64,000 nucleotides of DNA from an uncultured Algimonas sp. Lineage in GTDB: Bacteria > Pseudomonadota > Alphaproteobacteria > Caulobacterales > Maricaulaceae. The translations under genes and the position numbers were made by a program. The stretch is from NCBI GenBank assembly GCA_937923575.1, contig CALDUL010000024.1, positions 23,711 through 87,710 on the forward strand, written 5' to 3'. The notes under the pieces were generated by a model. The model was not told where the DNA came from and did not search any database. It worked only from the letters and a program-made list of their open reading frames with translations. Shown here one piece after another: positions 27,596 to 36,297 of the stretch (positions are counted from its first letter, which is position 1; each line of letters opens with the position of its first letter).

Positions 27596-28633
27596 CTACC
27601 GCTGCACGCGTCCCGAGCCGTCTCCGCCCATGAGGTTTTCGACTTCTGCGCGGGAGACGCGGTTGAAGTCACCGAGCACGGAGTGTTTCAGCGCGGAACC
27701 CGCCACGGCAAATTCGAGGCTATCCTGCGGATCGTCATAGAGCGAGAGGCCCGCGATGAAGGCCGAGGCGAAGCTGTCGCCGCCACCGACGCGGTCGACA
27801 ATATCGGTCAGCTCATATTTCTTGGACAACAGGAAGTCGCCCCCACGGTTACGCATACAGGCCTGCCAGCCATTGATATTCGCGTTGACGGCCGCGCGCA
27901 GCGTGATCGCGATGGTCTTCATGTCGGGATAGATGTCGAGCATCTTGGTGGTGAGCTCTTCATATTTGGACGTGTCGAGGTGGCCGGAGCCGCTCTCGAC
28001 ATCGACGTCGACGCTGATACCGAGCGACTTCTGGCAGTCCTCCTCATTGGCGATACCGACGTCGACATATTTGACGAGGTCGCGCATCACCTCGGGCGCG
28101 GCCTTTCCGTATTTCCACAACTTTCCTCGGAAGTTGAAGTCGCAGGACACGGTCAACCCGGCCTTCTGGGCTTCCTTGACGCACTCCATGGAGAGGTCGG
28201 CACTATCCTGCGTGAGAGCGGGTGTGATGCCAGTGATATGAAGCCACTTCGCGCCCTTGAAGATGGTCGGCCAGTCGAAGTCACCCGGCTTGGCCTGGCT
28301 GATCGAGCTGTGCGCGCGGTCGTAGATGACCTTGGAAGGCCGCTGGTTCGCACCGGTCTCCAGAAAGTAGATGCCGACGCGCTCGCCCTGGCGCAGCACG
28401 CGGGAGGTATCGACGCCGAGCCCGCGCAGCTGGTTGATCGCGGCCTGACCGATGTCGTTGTCGGGCAGAGCGGAGATGAAGCCGGCATCCAGCCCGTAAT
28501 TACACAGTGACACGGCGACATTCGCCTCGCCGCCGCCAAACGTGGCTTCGAGCTGCGGGCTCTGGAAAAAGCGCTCATAGCCCGGCGAGCGCAGGCGCAG
28601 CATGATCTCGCCGAAAGAGAGGAAGTCGGTCAT
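27596..28633 (-). CDS. kdgK: 2-keto-3-deoxygluconate kinase
   Basis: 345 residues, PfkB/ribokinase family. Phosphorylates KDG to KDPG. N-terminal [20 protein letters not shown] and [15 protein letters not shown] bind substrate. The PfkB signature [17 protein letters not shown] near residue 285 holds the anion hole and catalytic Asp. It receives KDG from both uronate loci and feeds the eda product at 57453-58082. Last gene of the long minus-strand alginate operon; its start overlaps the preceding gene by four bases. Confidence 0.93.
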   Translation of the reverse strand: MTDFLSFGEIMLRLRSPGYERFFQSPQLEATFGGGEANVAVSLCNYGLDAGFISALPDNDIGQAAINQLRGLGVDTSRVLRQGERVGIYFLETGANQRPSKVIYDRAHSSISQAKPGDFDWPTIFKGAKWLHITGITPALTQDSADLSMECVKEAQKAGLTVSCDFNFRGKLWKYGKAAPEVMRDLVKYVDVGIANEEDCQKSLGISVDVDVESGSGHLDTSKYEELTTKMLDIYPDMKTIAITLRAAVNANINGWQACMRNRGGDFLLSKKYELTDIVDRVGGGDSFASAFIAGLSLYDDPQDSLEFAVAGSALKHSVLGDFNRVSRAEVENLMGGDGSGRVQR

Positions 28634-29454
28634 GTTGTGGGGGTCTCGTGATTGGTGGCTGCAGTAGCCGTCATGTTGATGGTAAACTGGCCAAGCTGGC
28701 CGAAAGTGATGGTCGACGTGGTGCCCGGCCCGGAGGCGTGAACACCCGTGATAGCACCGCTGGAGAGTAGCGGCGAGTCGGGCAAGGCGATATCGTCCGG
28801 CAGGGTCTGGATGTGGTTAAGCAGGAATTGCAATGCATCGAGCGGGCCGCCCTTGGCAGGCGCGGCTGTAGCGCGTCCGATCTCTGCGCCGTCGATGACG
28901 GTCACAACTTCGATCTCCGGCAGACGCATGAGCATGGACAGATCAACCTCCGGCCCGATGACGACCCCGGCCTGATTGCCGAAGTCGGAGATGATCGAAC
29001 CGGGGCCGAGCGCGTTGAGCGTGAATAGGGGCGAGCTCGCGATTTCCGCGCCGATATGTAGCGCGGTGACATAGCCAGCCGCCTCTTCGAGGGTCGTGAC
29101 AGGACCGTCGAGCCTGTCGAGTCCACCGAGGCGCATGACATACTCCGCCTCATAGGCCGCAAATCCGCCCTTGAAGACCGGGACGTCCACCGTGCCGCCG
29201 TCAGTCACCGTCTGAACGAGATGTTCAAAGACGGGCCCGGCCAGCCGATGCGCGGGAAACCTATCCGCAAAATCCGGCGCGACACCGCCGACCTTGAAGC
29301 CCGCGATCGGCTCGCCCCAGGCGCGGATGCTGGCGTGCTGGACGGCATAGGCGTCCTCAAGCGTGGTCGGGACCGTGCCGGGAAATTCCGGCAGAGCCCG
29401 GCCCGCCCGTCGCGCGGAGACGAAGGCGGCTGAGATGTTTTCAAGCTGACTCAC
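28630..29454 (-). CDS. 2-keto-4-pentenoate hydratase / FAH-superfamily protein
   Basis: 274 residues. Similar in length and sequence pattern to MhpD/2-oxopent-4-enoate hydratase and related decarboxylases: [20 protein letters not shown], then [12 protein letters not shown] with metal-binding Glu residues, and a Gly-rich C-terminus with [12 protein letters not shown]. These enzymes hydrate or tautomerise 2-keto-enoic acids from aromatic degradation. No aromatic gene is present. Its place between the DEH reductase candidate and kdgK suggests it acts on a 2-keto-deoxy sugar acid or a side product. That is inference. Confidence 0.75.
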   Translation of the reverse strand: MSQLENISAAFVSARRAGRALPEFPGTVPTTLEDAYAVQHASIRAWGEPIAGFKVGGVAPDFADRFPAHRLAGPVFEHLVQTVTDGGTVDVPVFKGGFAAYEAEYVMRLGGLDRLDGPVTTLEEAAGYVTALHIGAEIASSPLFTLNALGPGSIISDFGNQAGVVIGPEVDLSMLMRLPEIEVVTVIDGAEIGRATAAPAKGGPLDALQFLLNHIQTLPDDIALPDSPLLSSGAITGVHASGPGTTSTITFGQLGQFTINMTATAATNHETPTT

Positions 29455-29469
29455 GGGAGTGGCCGGTCC

Positions 29470-30354
29470 TCAGGCCTTCTTCGCCTTCACGAACATGTCG
29501 TAGATCTCCGGCACATTGCCATTGCCCATGCCGGCTTCAACCGCTTCCTTCAGATTGGCGGAGGTCGCCTCGCCGATGCGCGTAGTGGAGCCCAGATCAC
29601 TCACCATCTGCACAAAGTAGCGCAGGTCCTTATTGGCGTTGTTGATCGAGAAGCCGAGGTCGGAATTGTCGTCCACCGCATAGTTCTTGCAGAAGCGCAT
29701 GAATGGCGAGTTGGACGGGCCGGCGCTCATGATGTCGTAGAGCTGCTGCTTGTCCACGCCCGCGAGCTCCGCGACGGCGAAGGCCTGGCTCATGGCATTG
29801 ACCGAGGTCATGCCCATGAAATTGTTGATCAGCTTGGTCACGTGACCCGCGCCTAGGGCTCCGAGATAGAAGACATTCTCGCCCTGCTCCTTCAGGATGG
29901 GCTCATATTTGTCGAATGTCTCGCGGTCGCCTGCGGCCATGATGTTTAGCAGGCCGTCCTTGGCGTGGGCGGGCGTACGGCCGAGCGGGGCGTCGAGCAT
30001 GCCCGCGCCTTTCTCTGCCAGCGCTTTGCCGAGCTTCTGGGTCGACGCCGGGATGGACGTGCCGAAGTCGATGACGACCGAGCCTGGCTTTATGCCTGCA
30101 ATGATACCATTCTCGCCGTTCATCAACGCTTCCACGACCTCGGAGGTCGTCACGCAGAGCTCGACGATGTCGGACTTCTCAGCGAGTTCCTTGGGCGAGC
30201 TGGCTTGTTCGGCATTGCCGCGCGCCAGCACGCGGTCGACGGCGTCCTGATTGAGGTCCATGACGACGACCGGGAAACCGCGCTTTTGCAGGTTCTCGAC
30301 CATATTGCCGCCCATCAAACCGAGGCCGATGAAACCGATGGTGGGTTTGGACAT
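29470..30354 (-). CDS. Beta-hydroxyacid dehydrogenase family oxidoreductase, probable DEH reductase
   Basis: 294 residues. NAD(P)-binding GFIGLGLMGGNMVENL at the start. The substrate-binding segment is DAPLGRTPAHAKDGLL near 121-136, unlike the usual DAPVSGG of GarR and HIBADH. Catalytic Lys lies in GHVTKLINNFMGM near 170. This family contains tartronate semialdehyde reductase and 3-hydroxyisobutyrate dehydrogenase, and alginate-degrading vibrios use a member to reduce DEH to KDG. Position between the transporter and kdgK makes DEH reductase the best reading, though not proven. Confidence 0.78.
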   Translation of the reverse strand: MSKPTIGFIGLGLMGGNMVENLQKRGFPVVVMDLNQDAVDRVLARGNAEQASSPKELAEKSDIVELCVTTSEVVEALMNGENGIIAGIKPGSVVIDFGTSIPASTQKLGKALAEKGAGMLDAPLGRTPAHAKDGLLNIMAAGDRETFDKYEPILKEQGENVFYLGALGAGHVTKLINNFMGMTSVNAMSQAFAVAELAGVDKQQLYDIMSAGPSNSPFMRFCKNYAVDDNSDLGFSINNANKDLRYFVQMVSDLGSTTRIGEATSANLKEAVEAGMGNGNVPEIYDMFVKAKKA

Positions 30355-30365
30355 AGAAGTGCTCC

Positions 30366-31775
30366 TTAGGTCTTAGAACCAGCGACGACGCGCGGCTTAA
30401 GAGGTTCGATTTTGGGAATGAGAATCCAGACACTCGCGACTGCGAGAATGGCGAGTGCGGCTCCGATAATGAAGGCCGGCATATAGCTGTTCTCTGTCAT
30501 TGGCGACAGGAAACCGAGGCCCAGCTGGTCACGCAGAGCGTTGAACTTTTCGGCTTCGGTGATGCGTGGCACGATCCAGACCAATCCGGCGGCCGCCAGT
30601 TTGGCGGCTGTTCCGGCATAGCCAGCGAGCGAGCCGACAGCCTTCTGGCTATAGAGGTCGCTCGGCAGCGTCTGGACATTGCCGATGGCGGTTTGAAAAC
30701 CGAAGAGGATGACAGCCATGATCAGCACAGCCAGCAGCGGCGTGGAGGCCACGGACATCGCCAGCAGTGAGGGCAGCATGATCAGCCCGCCCAGTGTGAT
30801 GACCATCTTTCGGGTCTTGTCGACAGACCAGCCGGAGTTCAGACGGTTCTGCGCCAACAGCCCACCGAACCAGGCGCCGAACATTGCGCCGACATAGGGC
30901 ACCCATGCGTAGAGGCCGAGTTCCTTCACATTGAAGCCGAAGCTGTCGATCAGGTAGATCGGGATCCACGCAACAAACAGCCACCAGATCGGATCGATCA
31001 GCATGGCAGGCAGGATCGCACCCCAGGTCTCGCGACGGCCAAGCATTTCGCGCGTCGTCGGAACGTAGTCTGCCGTGGCGACACCGGAGTCGGTGCGGGT
31101 GATCTGTCCGGACAGGATATAATTCCGCTCCGACTCGCTCAGCCAAGGATGGTCCTCGGGCTTGGATTTGTAGATGATCAGCCACGGAACGAGCCAGAGC
31201 AATCCGACCAGGCCGATGGTGATGAAGACAGCTTTCCAACCCATGAAGGCCGCGAGGAAAGCCAGCAGGAGTGGCGAGATGATCCCGCCAATGGCCGCGC
31301 CCGAGTTGAAGATCCCTTGCGCGAAGGCGCGCTCATTGATCGGAAACCACTCGGCATTGGCCTTTGCGGCTCCGGGCCAGTTACCGGCTTCGGCCACACC
31401 CAGAGCGCCGCGGAACAGGCCGAAGGTCAGCACGGACGACGCAACGGCGTGCAGCGCCGTGGCGACGGACCACGCGCCGATCGACAGCACAAAGCCCAGC
31501 CGCGTCCCAAGCCAGTCGAAAATCTTGCCGAAAATACTCTGCCCGAAAGCATAGGCCAGCACGAAGATGGTGAAGATATTCGCGTAGTCCTGATTGGAGA
31601 AGTTGAACTCCGCCTTGATCTCCGGCCAGAGAATACCGAGCGCGCCGCGGTCGATATAATTGATCACAGTCGCCAGCGCGACCAGTCCGACAACGGCCCA
31701 GCGCAGATAGCCGCCCGCGCGTTTGGGGGTCGGGTCAAGCGTGTTTGATGGCGTTTGCTCATGTAACTCTGGCAT
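30366..31775 (-). CDS. MFS transporter, hexuronate/DEH type
   Basis: 469 residues and 12 predicted helices. N-terminal motifs VINYIDRGALGILWPEIKAEF and GVAEAGNWPGAAKANAEWFP (each a family block of ExuT/anion-cation symporters) place it with hexuronate and sugar-acid permeases. In this operon it follows PL17, whose product is unsaturated monouronate/DEH, so inner-membrane import of that acid is likely. A 16-residue central stretch, ERNYILSGQITRTDSG, is part of the cytoplasmic loop. Confidence 0.87.
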   Translation of the reverse strand: MPELHEQTPSNTLDPTPKRAGGYLRWAVVGLVALATVINYIDRGALGILWPEIKAEFNFSNQDYANIFTIFVLAYAFGQSIFGKIFDWLGTRLGFVLSIGAWSVATALHAVASSVLTFGLFRGALGVAEAGNWPGAAKANAEWFPINERAFAQGIFNSGAAIGGIISPLLLAFLAAFMGWKAVFITIGLVGLLWLVPWLIIYKSKPEDHPWLSESERNYILSGQITRTDSGVATADYVPTTREMLGRRETWGAILPAMLIDPIWWLFVAWIPIYLIDSFGFNVKELGLYAWVPYVGAMFGAWFGGLLAQNRLNSGWSVDKTRKMVITLGGLIMLPSLLAMSVASTPLLAVLIMAVILFGFQTAIGNVQTLPSDLYSQKAVGSLAGYAGTAAKLAAAGLVWIVPRITEAEKFNALRDQLGLGFLSPMTENSYMPAFIIGAALAILAVASVWILIPKIEPLKPRVVAGSKT

Positions 31776-31784
31776 GGTGTTCCC

Positions 31785-33965
31785 CTATTCGTCCGCAGAC
31801 AGGATCGTGTGCGATCCAGTCCAGCTCACAAATCCGTCTGCTGTCTCGACCGTGTGGTCGCCATTCTGTTCCGCGAGGCCGACCGAGATCGTGTCGCCGG
31901 ACTTCAGGACCAATGTCACAACATCTGCGGTGCGCCCCTTGAAGTGCTCCACTCGCGCGATCTGGCTTCGACTGGCCAGAGTGTATTCCTGGATCGGGTT
32001 GTATTCACCATGTGGTTCGAAGACCGTCGCGGCAGCGAAGCGCGTCGCGCGCGGACTCCGCAGAATCAGCGCTGGCTCGCGGCGAAGGTTCGTATCCGGA
32101 TCGTTTGCGCCAAGTTCCGCGAGCAGTATTTGTGTTCCCTCCGGCACGGCACTGGTCAGGGTGTAGAAGCGACGATCCAGCAAGATCGTCGTCTGCGCCT
32201 GTCCGTCAATGGCATCGGCCTGACCGACCTTCCAGAGATATTGATAGCCATTGTCGTCGCCTAGCGGCGCGCGCGTGGTCGTATCGGCTTTGATCTCGTA
32301 ATTCGTTTCGATCAGCTGCCCATTGTAGTGGAAGGGCAAGTCGAAGTCGCGAAGATCGTCGGCCGATGCGCTCTCTCCGATCATAACATCGATGACGACC
32401 GGCGCTTCGAGCGCCTCGTGGCGCAGCAGTGCTACCCGGCGCGTCAGCGATACGCCGGGATAGGCATTCGCGATTCCAGCAGTCGTCGCGCTCAGATTGT
32501 CTTCGGTCACGAACGGTCCGATATAGGGAGCGTGGTTCTCGCCCTCGCGCCAGTCGCCACCGAAATGCGAGCTGCGGTCCACGACCAGCGCGTTATGCGC
32601 GATGGTCTGCTTGGCATAGGCGTTATTCTCGCGCAGATAGTGGCCGCCATATTTGGCCTCGATATTGAGGAAGCGCGCGGCGCCATAGTCGCGCAGCACC
32701 TCATAGCCGCGGTCGAACACCAGCAGTCCCAGCTTGTCGAAATGGCCGTGCCCCAGACCCATGGCAGTATTCTTCGCCACCACGGCCATTCCTTTGGGAT
32801 CATCCGACGCGCGGAGGATATCGAGTGCGCCGCGGTCGCCGTTCGAGCCGTCGACCAGTCGCATGGAGCGATAGCCGAAGGGCTTGGCCTTGCCCGCCTC
32901 GATGGCGGCAGACACGGCGCGGCCTGCTGCGGTCGGTGCGACCTTGCCCTGCTCCTGCGCGACCGAGAGCAGCGTGTCGTCGCCTGTCAGATCATAGGCG
33001 ATGGCGACACCGTGCAGCAGCTCGGTCGTGGCGATGCCCTTGTCCTTGATGGCGTCGTTGATCGGAAAGAATAGCCCGGCGTAGTTCTGGTGGATAGTCG
33101 AGTATATCGCCTTCTTCAGAATGCCGTCGCGCGCCTCGAAGATTTTCCGCTCCGGCTCGTTCTCCTGAATGGCTTGGGCGAAGAGCACGAAAGGCATCAG
33201 GGCGTAGCGCTGATAATAGGGGCCTTCATTGTAATAGCCGTCGGGCGAAAACAGCACATCCATCTGGCGGAGAAAGCCGCCCGTCCCGGATCGGTCGAGG
33301 CCCAGCAAGGCTTTCTCGACATAGTCCGGCTCATCCAGCGCATAGCCGGTCAGACCGACAGCCGCCGTCGCCCAAGTGCCGTGATTGTGAATCTTGTCGA
33401 AGGTCTGCGGCTGGCCTTCGGAGAGGAACTCCACGATGGGATGGAAGAAATTGTCTTCCAGCCGGGCGCGGGTGTCACCGTCGAGATCGTCGCGGAAGAG
33501 CTCATAGCCCTGCGCGGCGTGGACGAGGAACCACGCTTCGTTGAGGCTCTGCCAGAACAGGCGGCCGGGCGTCTGCTCCTTCTTCTTCGGATGCTCCCCG
33601 AGGGTGGGGTACATCGTAGCGTAGGCGTCGAGCAGGCGAACGGCGTGGTCGCGGTAGCCCGCGTCATTCGTCGCCTCATAGAGCAGGCCGGACTCAAAAA
33701 TCGCGATGGCGTTTCGCTTATGCTGCTCATGGGTGTAGCCGCCGCCCGCATCCGCCGGGACTGGCACGGCCAGTGGCTCGCCAATCTGGGCATCGATGCG
33801 CGTACGCATGGCATTGAACGCGGCGTCGTAGAGCGCGCCATCAGCGGATGAGGCAACCGAGCCCGCGGATGTCGCCGACGGCGCAGCCACATCCGACGGA
33901 CTGCAGGCCGCCAGAGCGGAAGCCGCAATCAGTGCTGTGAGTGCCGATGTTGTCCAGTTTTTCAC
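31785..33965 (-). CDS. PL17 exo-type oligoalginate lyase, lipoprotein
   Basis: 726 residues with lipobox LAACSPS. An (alpha/alpha)6 domain (about 40-380) carries the catalytic Asn-His pair in KIHNHGTWATAAVGL near residue 193 and the catalytic Tyr in EGPYYQRYALMPF near 248. The heparinase II/III-like beta-domain has GHGHFDKLGLLVFDRGYEVL and NAYAKQTIAHNALVVD. These match PL17 oligoalginate lyases that release unsaturated monouronate from alginate oligomers. It probably sits in the periplasm and completes what PL6 starts. Tight operon with PL6 upstream and the MFS gene downstream. Confidence 0.92.
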   Translation of the reverse strand: MKNWTTSALTALIAASALAACSPSDVAAPSATSAGSVASSADGALYDAAFNAMRTRIDAQIGEPLAVPVPADAGGGYTHEQHKRNAIAIFESGLLYEATNDAGYRDHAVRLLDAYATMYPTLGEHPKKKEQTPGRLFWQSLNEAWFLVHAAQGYELFRDDLDGDTRARLEDNFFHPIVEFLSEGQPQTFDKIHNHGTWATAAVGLTGYALDEPDYVEKALLGLDRSGTGGFLRQMDVLFSPDGYYNEGPYYQRYALMPFVLFAQAIQENEPERKIFEARDGILKKAIYSTIHQNYAGLFFPINDAIKDKGIATTELLHGVAIAYDLTGDDTLLSVAQEQGKVAPTAAGRAVSAAIEAGKAKPFGYRSMRLVDGSNGDRGALDILRASDDPKGMAVVAKNTAMGLGHGHFDKLGLLVFDRGYEVLRDYGAARFLNIEAKYGGHYLRENNAYAKQTIAHNALVVDRSSHFGGDWREGENHAPYIGPFVTEDNLSATTAGIANAYPGVSLTRRVALLRHEALEAPVVIDVMIGESASADDLRDFDLPFHYNGQLIETNYEIKADTTTRAPLGDDNGYQYLWKVGQADAIDGQAQTTILLDRRFYTLTSAVPEGTQILLAELGANDPDTNLRREPALILRSPRATRFAAATVFEPHGEYNPIQEYTLASRSQIARVEHFKGRTADVVTLVLKSGDTISVGLAEQNGDHTVETADGFVSWTGSHTILSADE

Positions 33966-36296
33966 TTATAGCCCCGTGTTGTCCGAAAGCCGCATGGTCG
34001 GCTCCAGACCGCTCGTGATCTCGCGCAGGATCGGCGCGGACGTATTTGAAAAGCTGTTGCGCGTGATATCGGTCTGCGGATCGCCGACCGTGTGTTCGAT
34101 CAAAAGCGGCGCGCTGTCCTTGATCGTATTGCCGACCATATCCGTGTCCTGCACGCCGTGCAGCCGGATGGAGGCGTCGAAGGCATTCCGCGAACCCATG
34201 CCGACATTAGCGAGCGTGCTGTCTGTCATGTTGAAATGCGGGCCAAAGGTGCTCTCGTCCCGGCCACCGCGGTAGAGGCTCACCAGCGGTCCCTGCACGT
34301 CGCGAAATTCGGAGTTCGTGATGGTCAGATATTCCGCATTGTAGCGGCCGTAATCGTCGATCTCGTCATCCAGGTTGAAGACCATGCCGGAGACCGTCTC
34401 GACCCGCACATTCTCCACAGTGATGCGGTCGGCCATGGTGTTCTTGGCTCCGCGCACGACGTCGAAGAAGCGGTTGACGTCGAGCTCGACGAAATTGGTA
34501 TTGGCGATTTCCAGCACATAGTTGGTCGTCATGGAATAGGGGCTGGTACGGATGACGGCGTTGCCGGTCATGTCCGGCGCATTCTCGCCCGTGATCGTCA
34601 AGCCGTCGAGGCGCAGCTTGCCGCCGTCCTCGATCTGGAACAGGGCCGAGCGCTCGAAGGCAACCGTCGCATTGTTGCCGCTGACCGTAATCGGCTTGTC
34701 GATGATCAGGGTCTTCGCGGCGGTGTGACGACCGGGTACGAGTGCGAGCACGTCGCCCGGCTCGGCATCGCGGAGCGCGGCAAAGAGTTCACCCTCGCCG
34801 ATGCCGACTTTTATCGTCTTGCCGGAGCCAAAGGCGCGATCAGCCGGGGGCTTTGGATACCAGGACACGCCGACATCGTCGAGCTGCGTGACCGCAAGGT
34901 CGCGCGGCGCACCGGCGTCCACGCCCGCGGGCGGATAGAGCAGGCCGTTTCTCGCGCGTTTGAGATCGAAGCCGATACGCTCGAAACCGTCGAACACCGG
35001 ATCGCCCGGACCCGCCACGACATTGTCCGAAAAGTCGATTCCCGACATGTCGTCATAGACCTGGAACACCGGGCCTTCGAGATCGCGCGCAACGAGGTTG
35101 TTGCGGAAGATGGAATCCTCCGGGACGGCGGAGCGCTCCGTGTCGGAGCCCGCACCCAGCTGGATACGGTCCGAACCGATGATGGAATTGTTCTCGATCA
35201 CCGCGTCTTTGACCTGATGGTAGCGGTTGATAGGGCTGTCGGGCACCCCATTCATGACAGTGAAGGCCCCGCCAAAGCGGATGCCGGTCAGGCCTTCCAT
35301 ATAGTTGTTTCGAACCTGCTGACCCGCGTTGATGACCCGGATACCGCCCGTATGCTCGGCGCCGTTGCCCAAAAACACGTTGCGCTCGATGACATTGTCA
35401 TTGCCGTGGCGCATGGTGAGCGTACCGCGTGCGGACAGGAAGGTGTTGCCGCGTAGCTCATTCTTGCCCGACTTGACCGAGATGATTTCCAACTCGCCAT
35501 TAGTCCGGTCGAACACGTTGTTCTCGACGACCGTATTGGAATCCGACAGTGAATAATGGCTCGTCCCGATGCGCAAGGTCTCACCGCCATTGGAACCCAG
35601 ATTGGGCCTCGGCCCAAAATAGTTATTGGCGATAACGTGCCCGTTTTCGCGGCTCTCTTCCTGGTTCAGCCGCACCGCCATGGTGACGCCCTGATTGCCC
35701 TTGCCGACCAGATGGTTGTTTTCGAACCGGTTGTTCTTGCCATACATCCGCACCCAGAAATCGGTCTCGAACCGTTCGGGATTGGAGAAGCTGTCGATCA
35801 CGACTTCGCGAACGACGGCATTGTTGGCGAGATTGTCCGCGTTCTGGCGGAATTCGATCACGCTGCTGGTCGGCGTGTAACCGTCGCGGAAAACCAGACC
35901 CTCGACCACCAGATGCGAACCCGCGATGCGCAGATTGCTCTGGCCCGTCAGGGTGACCTCGCCCTTGGTCTCGGCGGTCAGGGTGATCGGCTTGCCGGGC
36001 TCGCCCTCTCCGCGGAACAGGATTTCGAAATCCTCCCATGTGCCGTTCGCCAGCACGATGGTGTCGCCGGGACGCGCATCTTTTTCGGCGGCCTTAAACT
36101 CCGACGGATCGGATACGAGCAGGCGATTGCCTGACGCGCTCGGCATAGTGTTTGTGCTCGGCGCGGCCTGTTCTGTCATGACCTCATCAGAGGTCGCATC
36201 AGGCGCGGGCGCACCCTCGCTACAAGACGCCATGAGCGTCGCCCCGAAGGCGGCGCTGACAAGCCAGCTATGCTTATGGATGCGCGCGCCGCCCAC
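33966..36296 (-). CDS. PL6 alginate lyase (chondroitinase-B-like), two beta-helix domains
   Basis: 776 residues; GTG start one base after the receptor stop. Lipobox-like LMASCSEG. The first right-handed beta-helix (about 60-430) carries the catalytic Lys in LEIISVKSGKNELRG and the catalytic Arg in GTLTMRHGNDNVIER. Metal-binding Asn and Glu residues lie nearby, as in PL6 subfamily 1. A second beta-helix domain (about 500-770) resembles that of long PL6 enzymes. It cleaves alginate, probably poly-guluronate or mixed blocks, to unsaturated products for PL17. The stop is adjacent to the PL17 start. Confidence 0.92.
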   Translation of the reverse strand: MGGARIHKHSWLVSAAFGATLMASCSEGAPAPDATSDEVMTEQAAPSTNTMPSASGNRLLVSDPSEFKAAEKDARPGDTIVLANGTWEDFEILFRGEGEPGKPITLTAETKGEVTLTGQSNLRIAGSHLVVEGLVFRDGYTPTSSVIEFRQNADNLANNAVVREVVIDSFSNPERFETDFWVRMYGKNNRFENNHLVGKGNQGVTMAVRLNQEESRENGHVIANNYFGPRPNLGSNGGETLRIGTSHYSLSDSNTVVENNVFDRTNGELEIISVKSGKNELRGNTFLSARGTLTMRHGNDNVIERNVFLGNGAEHTGGIRVINAGQQVRNNYMEGLTGIRFGGAFTVMNGVPDSPINRYHQVKDAVIENNSIIGSDRIQLGAGSDTERSAVPEDSIFRNNLVARDLEGPVFQVYDDMSGIDFSDNVVAGPGDPVFDGFERIGFDLKRARNGLLYPPAGVDAGAPRDLAVTQLDDVGVSWYPKPPADRAFGSGKTIKVGIGEGELFAALRDAEPGDVLALVPGRHTAAKTLIIDKPITVSGNNATVAFERSALFQIEDGGKLRLDGLTITGENAPDMTGNAVIRTSPYSMTTNYVLEIANTNFVELDVNRFFDVVRGAKNTMADRITVENVRVETVSGMVFNLDDEIDDYGRYNAEYLTITNSEFRDVQGPLVSLYRGGRDESTFGPHFNMTDSTLANVGMGSRNAFDASIRLHGVQDTDMVGNTIKDSAPLLIEHTVGDPQTDITRNSFSNTSAPILREITSGLEPTMRLSDNTGL

Positions 36297-36297
36297 C

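Noticed and set aside
34092..35456. Plus-strand open frame of 454 codons
   Set aside because: Antisense to PL6 lyase, which shows catalytic Lys and Arg motifs on the other strand.
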